From: Hoyosella sp. YIM 151337
GTDB taxonomy: Bacteria; Actinomycetota; Actinomycetes; Mycobacteriales; Mycobacteriaceae
Direction: 5' to 3'
Length of the DNA stretch: 64,000 bases
Assembly: GCF_026041215.1 (NCBI RefSeq)
Contig: NZ_JAPEIQ010000006.1
Location: forward strand, 632,894 to 696,893
Shown here: piece by piece, positions 21,012 through 30,083 of the stretch
How the letters are laid out: the number at the start of each line of letters is the position of its first letter
Numbering within the stretch: the first letter of the stretch is position 1
Notes under the pieces: model-generated
Seen by the model: the letters and a program-made list of their open reading frames with translations, nothing else
Told to the model about the DNA's origin: nothing
Databases searched by the model: none
Program-made: the position numbers and the translations under genes

Positions 21012-21019
21012 CCCCCTCC
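21012..21019 (-). promoter_or_regulatory. Ribosome binding site of the NRPS gene
   Basis: On the minus strand the sequence GGAGGGGG lies six bases before the GTG at 21005. It fixes this GTG as the start: the condensation domain begins within about 20 residues and nothing NRPS-like lies upstream. Confidence 0.8.
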
Positions 21020-21392
21020 GTTCTGCGAGTTCTGCGACCTGATGCTCGCGCAGAGAAGTCCCCCTCCACTGCTACTCCCTGCCGTTCATGCCACCAAGCG
21101 GACCTCAACTGCGACCTTCTTCTCCGCCCTGAGTAAAGGCCTCATCGTCCGCCGCCACTGGGCAGACACTGGTGCTCATCACTCTGAATGATCGCTAACT
21201 CCCTTAGCCGTGTTACCGACGCCACAGGCTGATACAGGCTACTCGCCTGCACACAAGCTAACTAACGCGGCACACGTACGCTTGCTGCAACCTACTCGAA
21301 CGTTCGTACTCCATCCTCCTTTTGTTTGGCCTATGTGACGCTCGTCCCAGGGTATTTCGGGCTAATCTCGCAAGTGAGGCCCGGAGGCGCCA
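21020..21392. other. Divergent intergenic region between NRPS and small membrane protein
   Basis: No gene is visible here. It must hold the NRPS promoter (minus strand) and that of the membrane-protein gene (plus strand). It is less GC-rich than the flanking genes. I could not identify a convincing -35/-10 pair or a known operator. Confidence 0.5.
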
Positions 21393-21845
21393 GTGAACCA
21401 TACGCGCATAGCTCACACAGTCTTATCAATCACCGCCGTCTATGTTGTCATCCTGGTCATCTGGATCACCCACATTGCGCCGGACACACCGGAGGAAACC
21501 GTCGGTTGGCAAATGGGTGGTTTGCTGGCGATGTATGCGGTGGCTCTCGGCGCTGGGATGATGTGGGCCCAGCATCCTTCCCGCCGCGACCGGCACATTC
21601 TGAACGAAGGACTCGAAGGCTGGGCCACCATTGCCGTCGTGCGCCCGGCGCAACGGAAGCGGCACTTTGGCAGTACCCCCATGGAGCTGACCCTGGATAT
21701 CACCATCCCCGGGATGGAGCCATACAGCGGCACCCTTGTGACGGAGGTCGCGGAGGGCGAGGAGAACCTGTACGCGCCCGGCGAAACCATCCCCGTGCGC
21801 ATTGATCCGGACAATCGGGACCGCATTATCCTGCGACCGCAATAG
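21393..21845 (+). CDS. Small two-helix membrane protein of unknown function
   Basis: The protein has 150 residues. The GTG start at 21393 follows GGAGG at 21383-21387. Two hydrophobic helices (about residues 10-29 and 42-58) form a hairpin anchor. The C-terminal 80 residues are soluble, alternate hydrophobic and polar residues like a small beta barrel, and include a turn rich in Asp and Arg near the end (RIDPDNRDRIILRP). I do not recognise the family for certain; the layout resembles small DUF3592-like or NfeD-like membrane proteins. It is divergent from the NRPS and convergent with pyrE, so no operon partner suggests a role. Confidence 0.7.
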   Translation: MNHTRIAHTVLSITAVYVVILVIWITHIAPDTPEETVGWQMGGLLAMYAVALGAGMMWAQHPSRRDRHILNEGLEGWATIAVVRPAQRKRHFGSTPMELTLDITIPGMEPYSGTLVTEVAEGEENLYAPGETIPVRIDPDNRDRIILRPQ

Positions 21846-21988
21846 CGCCGCAGGTGCAAGCTCAGCCCGAAATAGTTTCACTACTACAGAGTAGGAAGCT
21901 CGCTCACTCCGTACAGGAACACTGGAGTATTCGTGACAAATTCGCGGCAGTCTGCAGAATTCCAGCAGATTAGGCTCTCACGTCACAA

Positions 21989-22531
21989 TTAATCTGTTAC
22001 GTCTTTGAGACCGAAAAGTGACCGATACTCGACGCCCTCGGCTTCGATTACTTCCCTCGCACCGGTATCACGGTCGACAACCGTAGCGACTCCCACGACC
22101 TCAGCCCCGGCTGCCCGCAACGCAGCAACCGCGGTGAGCGGCGAATTCCCCGTTGTCGTCGTGTCCTCGACGACAAGCACTCGCTTGCCTGCCACATCCG
22201 GGCCTTCGATCTGGCGCTGCATGCCGTGCGCTTTCGCAGCCTTACGCACCACGAACGCGTCGATCGGCCGACCGGCCGCGTGCATCACCGCCGTCGCAAC
22301 CGGGTCAGCGCCGAGCGTCAGTCCGCCCACGGCGTCATAATCCCAATCAGCCGTCAGCTCACGCAGGAGCGTGCCGATAAGCGGCGCGGCTCGGTGCTCG
22401 AGCGTCACCCGCCGCAGGTCGATGTAGTAGTCCGCTTCACGCCCAGACGACAAGGTCACACGTCCATGAACGACTGCTTTGGTACGTATGAGCGCAGCTA
22501 GTTCTTCCCGCGCCTGCTGATCCACGGTCAT
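21989..22531 (-). CDS. pyrE: Orotate phosphoribosyltransferase
   Basis: Catalyses orotate plus phosphoribosyl pyrophosphate to orotidine monophosphate, the fifth step of pyrimidine synthesis, in the cytoplasm. The length of 180 residues is usual for the family. The signature phosphoribosyl pyrophosphate binding loop VLVVEDTTTTGNS lies at about residues 118-130, and the substrate loop with KAHGMQ near residues 100-105 is intact. ATG at 22531 follows GAGGAG with a five-base spacer. In M. tuberculosis pyrE (Rv0382c) sits beside Rv0383c and clpB, as it nearly does here, with a dehydrogenase gene inserted. Confidence 0.96.
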   Translation of the reverse strand: MTVDQQAREELAALIRTKAVVHGRVTLSSGREADYYIDLRRVTLEHRAAPLIGTLLRELTADWDYDAVGGLTLGADPVATAVMHAAGRPIDAFVVRKAAKAHGMQRQIEGPDVAGKRVLVVEDTTTTGNSPLTAVAALRAAGAEVVGVATVVDRDTGAREVIEAEGVEYRSLFGLKDVTD

Positions 22532-22570
22532 CGATACTCCTCAACATTGAACCTGGCGCATCGAAGGGTA

Positions 22571-23344
22571 CTAGGTACGGTCGCGGCCCTTTCCGAAGAT
22601 GCCGGCACCCCGGCGGACGACCGACTTCGGCAACACCCGGCCCACGCCCGTCAGCGCGCGGTACTGGATGCCTGGAATGCTGATGACCTTTCCCTTGTTC
22701 AGATCATCGAGGCTGGTGCGCACCACCGAGTCGACGTCGAGCCACATGAAGTCCGGTATCGACGCCATGTCGATGCCAGCTCGCTGGTGGAACTCGGTGC
22801 GAATGAAACCGGGACACAGAGCCTGAATCCGCACACCGCTGCCTTGCAAGCCGCCCGTAAGGCCCTCGGTGAACGAAATGACGTAGGCTTTGCTCGCAGA
22901 ATAGGTAGAGCCCCGGCCGGCCAGCAAACCAGCGACGCTCGCGACATTAATGATGGTTCCCCTGCCGGCTTTGATCATGTCGGGGAGCACTGCCCTCGTC
23001 AGCTGCATCACCGCGGTCACATTAACGTCCAGCTGGGCCTGAAGGACTTCCGGTGGCGCTGTCCAAAACTCCCCCGAGGTGCCGAAACCCGCATTGTTGA
23101 CAAGGAAGTCAATACCATGGCGCGCGCGGCGCAACACCTCATCGCGCCCGGCGGCCGTGGACAGATCAGCCTGAATAACTTCAGAATCGGCGCCTGCCGC
23201 GTGCAACTCTCCCGCCAGTTCTTCGAGACGGTCTTTGTCCCGCGCGACGAGAACAAGGTCATGGCCCGCTTCCGCCAGGTGGCGGGCGAAACCAGCGCCT
23301 AAACCAGAAGTTGGCCCTGTGACGAGTGCTACTGGACGCATCAT
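22571..23344 (-). CDS. Short-chain dehydrogenase/reductase (SDR)
   Basis: NAD(P)-dependent oxidoreductase of the classical SDR family; the substrate is unknown. Starting at ATG 23344 the protein has 257 residues and begins MMRPVALVTGPTSGLG, the Rossmann cofactor loop (TGxxxGxG). NNAG lies near residue 90, and the catalytic Ser, Tyr and Lys are present (NVASVAG, then YSASK). A longer reading from 23470 would add about 42 residues without SDR features and overlap the next gene, so I prefer 23344. The overall pattern fits the long-chain acyl or ketone reductase side of the family, but no specific role can be given. Confidence 0.88.
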   Translation of the reverse strand: MMRPVALVTGPTSGLGAGFARHLAEAGHDLVLVARDKDRLEELAGELHAAGADSEVIQADLSTAAGRDEVLRRARHGIDFLVNNAGFGTSGEFWTAPPEVLQAQLDVNVTAVMQLTRAVLPDMIKAGRGTIINVASVAGLLAGRGSTYSASKAYVISFTEGLTGGLQGSGVRIQALCPGFIRTEFHQRAGIDMASIPDFMWLDVDSVVRTSLDDLNKGKVISIPGIQYRALTGVGRVLPKSVVRRGAGIFGKGRDRT

Positions 23345-23397
23345 TGCGTCAGCATATCGCTTCGTCACAGGGCCAACAGGACCTGACGGCGGATCGC

Positions 23398-24099
23398 TTA
23401 ACCTACGGGCACCATTGTCGAGCGCGCCGGAGGCAGGACTCGCATGAGGCCCGCAAACCGAGCCAGCCACTCCTCAGCCGCGTCCCACTCCGCCCAGCCG
23501 GTATTCGGGCCGAGACTCGCGAGCACCCACTCCGATTCCGCCCATACGAGGTCCACGCTCGGCGGCGCCGCGTCAAGGAACGAGACGAGCCGCAGATCCG
23601 CGGCGCGCCGCGCCGCCTCGACATCGGTGGAGAAGATAGTCCACTCACCGATCGCAGCTACGGGCGCAGTGCCCGGGCTCGGACGGGCCGCGACTGCGGG
23701 CGCCGGCTGACCTTCCGGATCCGTGCGAACCGCTTCGAACGCGATGCCCGCTTCAGCTGGCACGCGGAAGGCAACGATGGTCGCCGCATCATCGAGATCG
23801 AACAGGACTTCTTCGCACCCCTGATCACTCGACCGGGGTACCCCCTGGACGACATTGCGGCCGTCGGTCAGCGAATGCCTCCCGACCGTGCCGAATCGCC
23901 ACTGCGCCGCGAGACGCGGCACCTTGCGCGTGAACTCGAGTCCCCGGCGGGCTCCCCAAATGCTTCGCACTTTCCGTTGCCAAGCCCGCCGGCGACTGTC
24001 GATGCGCATCACAACGATGGCCCCTATCAGGGCCAATCCTCCGAGGAAAAACCACATCACAGCCATCGCCGCAATCGTAGCGGCGGCTTGGCTGCCCAT
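23398..24099 (-). CDS. Membrane-anchored protein, Rv0383c-like
   Basis: The protein has 233 residues. One N-terminal transmembrane helix (about residues 5-30) is followed by a basic stretch and a soluble domain of some 190 residues with no motif I recognise. Position between pyrE/SDR and clpB, size and topology match M. tuberculosis Rv0383c, a conserved protein of unknown function. A second in-frame ATG eleven codons downstream (MAVMWFF) is an alternative start. It lies 66 bases downstream of the clpB stop on the same strand and may be co-transcribed with clpB. Confidence 0.75.
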   Translation of the reverse strand: MGSQAAATIAAMAVMWFFLGGLALIGAIVVMRIDSRRRAWQRKVRSIWGARRGLEFTRKVPRLAAQWRFGTVGRHSLTDGRNVVQGVPRSSDQGCEEVLFDLDDAATIVAFRVPAEAGIAFEAVRTDPEGQPAPAVAARPSPGTAPVAAIGEWTIFSTDVEAARRAADLRLVSFLDAAPPSVDLVWAESEWVLASLGPNTGWAEWDAAEEWLARFAGLMRVLPPARSTMVPVG

Positions 24100-24165
24100 C
24101 GCGGGTTCTTCTCAGCGAATACTCAGGGTGAGACGTATTTGCTGCGCATTTGAGACCTTCGGCAC

Positions 24166-26721
24166 TCACCCGAGCACGAGTCGCTCCCCATCAACCGATA
24201 CATTCACCGGAACCGTGTCACCATCGTGCACGTCACCGGAGAGGATCAGCTTTGCGAGCTGGTCGCCGATCGACTGCTGAATCAGCCGCCGCAGTGGGCG
24301 CGCCCCGTAAACGGGATCGTATCCGCGCCGCGCGAGCCATTCTTGTGCTTTTCCGGAGACCTCGAGTTCGAGGCGCCGTGCCGCGAGACGATTCCGCAGC
24401 AGATTCAGCTGGATGTCGACGATGCTCTCGAGTTGATCCTGACCCAGTGGGCGGAAGATCACGATGTCGTCGAGCCGATTGATGAACTCCGGCTTGAACG
24501 CGCTCCGCACCGCTGCCAGCACCATGTCATCGCTGCCACCCGAACCGAGGTTCGATGTCAAGATAAGAATGGCGTTCCGGAAGTCCACGGTTCGGCCTTG
24601 CCCGTCCGTGAGGCGCCCATCGTCGAGCACCTGCAGCAAAATGTCGAAGACGTCGGGGTGAGCCTTCTCGATCTCGTCGAATAGCACCACCGTGTACGGA
24701 CGCCGGCGCACAGCCTCGGTCAGCTGACCACCCGACTCGTATCCGACATAACCGGGCGGGGCACCGACAAGGCGGGCCACGCTGTGCTTTTCGCTGTACT
24801 CGCTCATGTCGATGCGGACCATCGCCCGTTCGTCATCGAAGAGGAAGTCAGCGAGTGCTTTTGCCAGCTCAGTTTTTCCGACGCCAGTCGGGCCGAGGAA
24901 CATAAACGACCCGGTTGGACGATTCGGGTCAGCGACACCGGCACGCGCGCGGCGAACCGCATCGGACACAGCCTGTACCGCACTGTCTTGTCCCACTACG
25001 CGACGCCGCAGCTCGTCCTCCATTCGGAGCAGCTTCGCGGTCTCGCCCTCCATCAGGCGGCCTGCAGGGATCCCCGTCCACGAGGAGACGACGTCGGCAA
25101 CATCGTCGGGCCCAACCTCTTCTTTGAGCATGACGTCACCGCTGGCGCCGCCGCTCGAGGCCGCTTCGGCGACGTCAAGCTGTTTTTCAAGCTCTGGGAT
25201 GCGGCCGTAACGCAACTCAGCAGCCTTGCCGAGGTCACCGTCGCGCTCAGCGCGCTCCGAGGCGCCACGCAGGTTCTCGAGCTGCTGTTTGATGTCGCGG
25301 ACCGATTCGATGGCGTTCTTCTCGTTCTGCCAGCGTGCAGTGAGTTCGGAGAGCCGTTCCCGGGCGTCCGCGAGTTCCTTGCGGAGTTTCTCGAGCCGGT
25401 TCTTCGATCCTTCGTCTGTTTCTTTGGTGAGCGCCATTTCCTCGATCTCGAGACGCCGGACCGTACGCTCAATTTCGTCGACTTCCACAGGCCGCGAATC
25501 GATCTCCATACGCAGGCGTGACGCGGCCTCGTCAACGAGATCAATCGCCTTGTCCGGCAGGAAACGGGACGTGATGTAACGATCAGAGAGCGTCGCAGCC
25601 GCCACCAGCGACGAGTCCGTTATCCGAACGCCGTGGTGGACCTCGTAGCGCTCCTTCAGCCCACGCAGAATACCTACTGTGTCCTCAACAGAAGGCTCGC
25701 CGACTAGTACCTGCTGGAAGCGTCGCTCAAGCGCAGCGTCCTTCTCAATGTATTTGCGGTATTCGTCGAGCGTGGTTGCACCAACAAGCCGCAACTCACC
25801 CCGCGCGAGCATCGGCTTGATCATATTGCCAGCGTCCATCGCCGACTCACCAGTCGCCCCTGCGCCAACGATGGTGTGCAACTCGTCGATGAAGGTGATG
25901 ATCTGGCCCTCAGATTTTTTAATCTCGTCGAGTACAGCCTTGAGCCGTTCTTCGAACTCACCGCGGTACTTTGCACCGGCCACCATGGATCCGAGGTCGA
26001 GCGAAATCACGGACTTGCCGCGCAGGCTTTCCGGCACATCTCCGGCAACCACGCGCTGCGCAAGGCCCTCCACAATGGCCGTTTTGCCGACGCCCGGCTC
26101 ACCGATGAGGACAGGATTGTTCTTCGTACGGCGCGACAACACCTGGATAACCCTGCGAATCTCAGTGTCACGCCCGATTACCGGGTCAAGCTTGCCTTCC
26201 CGCGCCCGCTTCGTGAGGTCAGTGCTGTACTTTTCGAGAGCTTGGTAGGTGCCCTCTGGATCAGGGCTCGTCACCTTCGCGCTCCCCCGCACAGTAGTGA
26301 ACGCTTCACGCAGCGCCGGTGGCGTCGCACCGTGCCGCTGGAGCAGGCGGGCGACCTCGCCGTCACCATCCGCGAGGCCAACAAGGACGTGCTCGGCCGA
26401 GACGTACTGATCGTCGAGTTCGGTAGCGAGTTTTTGGGCCGAAGTGATGGCGGCGAGCGCCTCACGGCTGAGTTGCGGCGTCGCGGCAGACGAACCGGTG
26501 ACAACGGGGAGCCGGTCGGTCAGGGAAGCAGCCTCGGCACGTACCGCGCCCGGGTCTGCACCGACAGCTTTCAGGAGCGGAACAGCAATGCCGTCCCCCT
26601 GGTCAAGCAGTGCAACGAGAATGTGCACCGGCCGGACGTCAGGATTCCCCGCAGCCGATGCGGTTTGCAGCGCCGTAGAGAGCGCTGCCTGCACTTTTGT
26701 TGTTGGCGTAAACGATTCCAT
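24166..26721 (-). CDS. clpB: ATP-dependent disaggregase ClpB (Hsp100)
   Basis: Hexameric AAA+ chaperone that rescues aggregated proteins with DnaK, DnaJ and GrpE. The protein has 851 residues from ATG 26721 ([14 protein letters not shown]), aligning with the start of mycobacterial ClpB. In order: N-terminal Clp repeat domain (1-150), first AAA+ module with GEPGVGKT, the long coiled-coil middle domain (about 405-530), second AAA+ module with GPTGVGKTE, and C-terminal domain ([10 protein letters not shown]). Walker B motifs are intact. A GAGGGG ribosome site lies ten bases before this ATG; the upstream in-frame TTG at 26784 would add 21 residues with no homology. A perfect HspR-type operator lies about 120 bases upstream, so HspR repression and heat induction are expected. 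Confidence 0.97.
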   Translation of the reverse strand: MESFTPTTKVQAALSTALQTASAAGNPDVRPVHILVALLDQGDGIAVPLLKAVGADPGAVRAEAASLTDRLPVVTGSSAATPQLSREALAAITSAQKLATELDDQYVSAEHVLVGLADGDGEVARLLQRHGATPPALREAFTTVRGSAKVTSPDPEGTYQALEKYSTDLTKRAREGKLDPVIGRDTEIRRVIQVLSRRTKNNPVLIGEPGVGKTAIVEGLAQRVVAGDVPESLRGKSVISLDLGSMVAGAKYRGEFEERLKAVLDEIKKSEGQIITFIDELHTIVGAGATGESAMDAGNMIKPMLARGELRLVGATTLDEYRKYIEKDAALERRFQQVLVGEPSVEDTVGILRGLKERYEVHHGVRITDSSLVAAATLSDRYITSRFLPDKAIDLVDEAASRLRMEIDSRPVEVDEIERTVRRLEIEEMALTKETDEGSKNRLEKLRKELADARERLSELTARWQNEKNAIESVRDIKQQLENLRGASERAERDGDLGKAAELRYGRIPELEKQLDVAEAASSGGASGDVMLKEEVGPDDVADVVSSWTGIPAGRLMEGETAKLLRMEDELRRRVVGQDSAVQAVSDAVRRARAGVADPNRPTGSFMFLGPTGVGKTELAKALADFLFDDERAMVRIDMSEYSEKHSVARLVGAPPGYVGYESGGQLTEAVRRRPYTVVLFDEIEKAHPDVFDILLQVLDDGRLTDGQGRTVDFRNAILILTSNLGSGGSDDMVLAAVRSAFKPEFINRLDDIVIFRPLGQDQLESIVDIQLNLLRNRLAARRLELEVSGKAQEWLARRGYDPVYGARPLRRLIQQSIGDQLAKLILSGDVHDGDTVPVNVSVDGERLVLG

Positions 26722-26837
26722 GCGATGACCACCCCTCGTGACCGTAAAGCTGAAAGAAAGCCGATCGGGACACCCACTGCGCACCAGCGCTAATGTTGCC
26801 GGGCGTACCGATCCTACTTACTCCAACGCACAAGAGA

Positions 26838-26856
26838 TTGAGTCTGTTCCACTCAA
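26838..26856. promoter_or_regulatory. HAIR operator (HspR binding site) upstream of clpB
   Basis: TTGAGT, seven bases, ACTCAA: a perfect inverted repeat matching the published HspR-associated inverted repeat CTTGAGT-N7-ACTCAAG except for the outermost base on each side. It lies in the 197-base gap upstream of clpB, as in other actinobacteria. Confidence 0.9.
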
Positions 26857-26918
26857 CTTTCAGAATTTTGCGGCGACTGCAGCGCAGCCTCATCGCACGC
26901 CGGGCGTGCGGCTGACCG

Positions 26919-27611
26919 CTATGCCGTGGCGGGCACCCCGCGCCCGACTAAGGCCGAAAGAACTGCGGTGATTTCGGCGCGGAGATCCGCAGCCTCTCCC
27001 AGTTCGTGCCACTCGGCTATCGCTTTCCGGGATCGCGGCATACCTTCAGCTTCAGCAATCTCGAGCGCTGCGGACGCATTTCCCGGACCGGCCAGGCCGG
27101 TTTCCCGATTCTTGCGGAGTACGGCGTTTCCGATGATGAGCTTCCAGATCGTCAGATACAGACCGGCACTCTGCGAATCGGTGCACCCTGCCGCGGCAGC
27201 GGCGGCCAGAAACTCCTCGATGTACCAGAGGTTTTCCCGGCGCAAGGCCAGTTCGGAACTCAGAATCTCGAGCGTCCATGGGTGTTCGTGCAGCATTCGC
27301 TGCCCAAGCATGGCAAGCGACTCCATCCGTTCGACGGGGTCTTCGGGAAGTTCCGGGCGGGGCGCTTCCGCGCAGATCTGCGCGAAAATCGCAGCGAGCA
27401 GATCGGCACGTCCTTCGACATGGTGATAGAGCGCCATCGGGGAACTGTTGACGACTGATGCCAGTCGGCGCATAGAAAGCGCGTCCGGCCCTTCCTCTTC
27501 GATGAGGCTGCGCGCAACCGAGACGATCGCCTCGCGCGTCAGCTTCCCACCTGGGCCTCGTCGCCCCGGCCTGCTACTCGCCCGACTGTTGATCACGTCG
27601 GTATTTTGCAC
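26919..27611 (-). CDS. TetR-family transcriptional regulator
   Basis: One-component repressor with an N-terminal helix-turn-helix. The DNA-binding part spans about residues 20-70 (REAIVSVARSLIEEEG, then SMRRLASVVNSSPMALYHHV), and a helical ligand-binding domain of the TetR_C type follows. I chose GTG 27611 (230 residues) because GGGAGG lies six bases before it. A TTG at 27647 would start inside an 18-bp palindrome arm. The gene lies between hspR and clpB on the same strand. It is probably self-regulated through the palindrome covering its ribosome site; the ligand is unknown. Confidence 0.88.
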   Translation of the reverse strand: MQNTDVINSRASSRPGRRGPGGKLTREAIVSVARSLIEEEGPDALSMRRLASVVNSSPMALYHHVEGRADLLAAIFAQICAEAPRPELPEDPVERMESLAMLGQRMLHEHPWTLEILSSELALRRENLWYIEEFLAAAAAAGCTDSQSAGLYLTIWKLIIGNAVLRKNRETGLAGPGNASAALEIAEAEGMPRSRKAIAEWHELGEAADLRAEITAVLSALVGRGVPATA

Positions 27612-27617
27612 CACACA

Positions 27618-27655
27618 CCTCCCGGTTGCCCCTAATCTTAGGGGCAACCGGGAGG
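27618..27655. promoter_or_regulatory. 38-bp perfect palindrome overlapping the tetR ribosome binding site
   Basis: Left arm CCTCCCGGTTGCCCCTAA, two-base centre TC, right arm its exact reverse complement. On the minus strand the far end supplies the GGGAGG ribosome site of the TetR gene starting at 27611. This is most simply the autoregulatory operator. There is no T-run on either side, so an intrinsic terminator for the upstream dnaK operon is less likely. Confidence 0.75.
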
Positions 27656-27724
27656 GATTGCGTCGAACATCACATTTTCTTCGTCAGCGCAGCAATGCCT
27701 ACGGCTAACCGCAGCACCTGTGGG

Positions 27725-28138
27725 CTACTGGGTGCGACGCTTCCATACGACGAGCGCGTTGCTGCGCGGCAAGGGCACTAGTTCCCCGCGGCGCTGCCTC
27801 AGCCGCGCAACTTCGTCGAGCAGTTCGCCCACGCGCGACTGCAGAGCTTCGACTTGGTTCGTCAGTTCGATGATCCGCTTGATTCCCGCGAGGTTGACAC
27901 CTTCCTCTTGGGATAGCCGCTGGACCTCTCGCAGCAATTCGACGTCCCGCTGCGAGTAGCGGCGGCCACCACCACTGGTCCGGTGCGGTGTCACGAGCCC
28001 AAGCCGATCGTAAGTGCGAAGCGTCTGAGCGTGCATGCCCGCCAATTCCGCAGCGACGGATATGGCGAACAGGGCAGCGCTCGATTCACCGGAGTTCCCT
28101 CCGCGCGGCGCTGACATGTGGTCTAACCGTTCATTCAC
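27725..28138 (-). CDS. hspR: MerR-family heat-shock repressor HspR
   Basis: Represses dnaK and clpB operons by binding HAIR sites, with DnaK as corepressor in the known systems. The MerR helix-turn-helix ([21 protein letters not shown], residues about 26-46; G/R-rich wing SGGGRRYS) is followed by a coiled coil (about 65-110) and a hydrophobic tail ending in VVWKRR, as in mycobacterial HspR. I take GTG 28138 as start (137 residues): it overlaps the dnaJ stop (GTGA) and has GGGCAGG upstream. An ATG at 28117 (130 residues) is an alternative closer to M. tuberculosis length. It is the last gene of the dnaK operon. Confidence 0.94.
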   Translation of the reverse strand: MNERLDHMSAPRGGNSGESSAALFAISVAAELAGMHAQTLRTYDRLGLVTPHRTSGGGRRYSQRDVELLREVQRLSQEEGVNLAGIKRIIELTNQVEALQSRVGELLDEVARLRQRRGELVPLPRSNALVVWKRRTQ

Positions 28139-29325
28139 AGCGCACCTGCCCATCCAGCGCGGGGATCGAAGCCACTCGCCCGCTCCGCTGCGGCGTATTT
28201 CTCAAGTGCCTCCGCAGCGTCCGCACTAAGCGCCGGGGGCACCGCCACTTTGACCGTAACGAGGAGATCGCCAACTGTGCCACCTTTGCGGTGGACACCT
28301 TTGCCGCGGACCCGGAAGGTCCGGCCGTCAGCTGTGCCGGGCGGTATTTTGACACGCACGCGGTTTTCGAGCGTCGGAACCGACACTGTCGTGCCGAGCG
28401 CCAGCTCGGAGTACGACACCGGAACAGTCAGTGTGATGTCATTGCCTGCTCTCGCGAATACGTGGTGCGGATCGACGTGCACGGTCACATATAGGTCGCC
28501 GGAGGGTGCACCTCGTAACCCCGCTTCACCCTGACCGGCAAGTCGTATGCGCTGGCCGTCTTCGACGCCGCCGGGAATTCGGACAGTGATGGTGCGTGTC
28601 CGGTTTGTCACGCCCGTGCCGCGGCAATCGGTGCAGGGATCGTCGATGATCGATCCGCTGCCCCGGCACTCCATGCAGGGTTCGCTGAAGCCGAAGGCAC
28701 CCTGGTTCGAGCTGACGATTCCGCTGCCATTGCAGTTCGCACACACCCGGGGACTGGTTCCGGGCCGGGCGCCGCTGCCGTGACACGTCGTACATGATGA
28801 GGGACTTGTCAGTTTGAGCGGAACGACCGCACCAAGCACCGCATCACGGAAAGTGAGCCTGGTCTCGAGTTCGAGATCGTTGCCGCGCCTGGGCCGGCGA
28901 GTGGACGCACTGGTGCGAGCGCCACCGCCGCCGCGGTTGAAAAGACCATCGAACAGGTCGCCGAAGCCACCCCCGCCGGTTCCAGTGCCGCCTCCGAAGA
29001 TGTCTCCAATGTTGAAGTCACCTCCGAACCCGCCACCTTCACCCGGATCAAATCCACCGTAACCACCGCCACGGCGGAAGCCGCCCGAAGCGAACAGGCG
29101 CCGCGCTTCGTCGTACTCCTTGCGTTTCGCGGGATCGGAAAGGACGCTGTGCGCTTCAGACACAGCTTTAAACCGGTCCTCAGCATGCGCATCGCCCGGA
29201 TTGGCGTCGGGATGCAGTTCGCGCGCGAGTTTCCGATATGCGCGTTTGATGTCTTCCTGTGACGCTTCCGGGGGAACGCCCAGGTCCTTGTAGAAATCTT
29301 TCTCTAGCCATTCACGCTGCACCAT
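28135..29325 (-). CDS. dnaJ: Co-chaperone DnaJ (Hsp40, type I)
   Basis: Stimulates the DnaK ATPase and delivers unfolded substrates. The 396-residue protein has all type I parts: a J domain (about 9-75) with HPD, a Gly/Phe-rich linker (about 85-150), four zinc motifs ([32 protein letters not shown]; about 180-240) and the beta-sandwich substrate domains. It corresponds to mycobacterial DnaJ1, the copy within the dnaK operon. ATG 29325 has AGGGAGGG upstream. It follows grpE by 65 bases and its stop overlaps the hspR start. Confidence 0.97.
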   Translation of the reverse strand: MVQREWLEKDFYKDLGVPPEASQEDIKRAYRKLARELHPDANPGDAHAEDRFKAVSEAHSVLSDPAKRKEYDEARRLFASGGFRRGGGYGGFDPGEGGGFGGDFNIGDIFGGGTGTGGGGFGDLFDGLFNRGGGGARTSASTRRPRRGNDLELETRLTFRDAVLGAVVPLKLTSPSSCTTCHGSGARPGTSPRVCANCNGSGIVSSNQGAFGFSEPCMECRGSGSIIDDPCTDCRGTGVTNRTRTITVRIPGGVEDGQRIRLAGQGEAGLRGAPSGDLYVTVHVDPHHVFARAGNDITLTVPVSYSELALGTTVSVPTLENRVRVKIPPGTADGRTFRVRGKGVHRKGGTVGDLLVTVKVAVPPALSADAAEALEKYAAAERASGFDPRAGWAGAL

Positions 29326-29390
29326 TGGGCGTCCCTCCCTTCCTCATGTCGTCGCCCGTCCAGTCTCGTAACTGCTTCTCCAGTTACTTC

Positions 29391-30083
29391 TTACTCGGTC
29401 TCCACTTCCGCAGCGTCAGCGGTGTCGCTGTCGGCAGGCCGGTCGACGACCGAAACCATGGCATGCCGCAGCACTCGGTCACCAAGCGTGTAACCGGGCC
29501 GCAGCACCATGCCAATTACTGGATCGGCGCCGTCACCTTCATGCTGAACCGCTTCGTGCAGTGCTGGATCGAAGCCTTCGCCTTCAGCACCGAACGGAGC
29601 GAGCCCCTGAGCGGCCAAAATGGAGACCAGCTTGTCCGCCACAGCTTTGAGTGGGCCCGCCTCGAGATCACCGTGTGCTCGGGCACGGTCGAGGTCGTCG
29701 AGGACGGTGATCAGCTCGGTCATGACTTTGGCTTTCGCCGACTCGGCCGCCACTTGCTGATCACGGGCGACCCGCCGCTTGTAGTTCGCAAACTCCGCCT
29801 GAACACGTTTCAGGTCGGCGGTTCGCTCGTCGAGTTGCGCCGCCAGCTGCGCCGCCTCGTCCGAAGCACCCGATTGCGACGGTTCCGCGTCGATGGCGGA
29901 TTCCCCACCCTCGGCAACTGATTCTGCCGGCTCGCCGCCCTCGGCGGCACCCGAAGGTGCCGCCGAATTGTCAGACACATCCTGCTCGGCGTCAGCAGCA
30001 CGAACCGTGCCAGTCTCGGGGTTGATCTTCCGTTTGTCGGTAATCGTCACCGGTTCCTGATCACGAGTATCGCGGTCTGTCAC
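29391..30083 (-). CDS. grpE: Nucleotide exchange factor GrpE
   Basis: Releases ADP from DnaK. The protein has 230 residues. Its N-terminal 80 are acidic, Ala/Ser/Glu-rich and probably disordered, as usual in actinobacteria. The coiled-coil dimer helix (about 85-140; [17 protein letters not shown]) and the C-terminal beta wing ([22 protein letters not shown]) are intact. The GTG start at 30083 overlaps the dnaK stop by four bases (GTGA), so translation is coupled. Confidence 0.96.
   Translation of the reverse strand: MTDRDTRDQEPVTITDKRKINPETGTVRAADAEQDVSDNSAAPSGAAEGGEPAESVAEGGESAIDAEPSQSGASDEAAQLAAQLDERTADLKRVQAEFANYKRRVARDQQVAAESAKAKVMTELITVLDDLDRARAHGDLEAGPLKAVADKLVSILAAQGLAPFGAEGEGFDPALHEAVQHEGDGADPVIGMVLRPGYTLGDRVLRHAMVSVVDRPADSDTADAAEVETE

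Noticed and set aside
21250..21275. A TTAGTTAGCTTG stretch that could be an iron-repressor (IdeR) box upstream of the NRPS
   Set aside because: It lacks the dyad symmetry and spacing of the TTAGGTTAGGCTAACCTAA consensus. It is not enough to call the NRPS iron-regulated.
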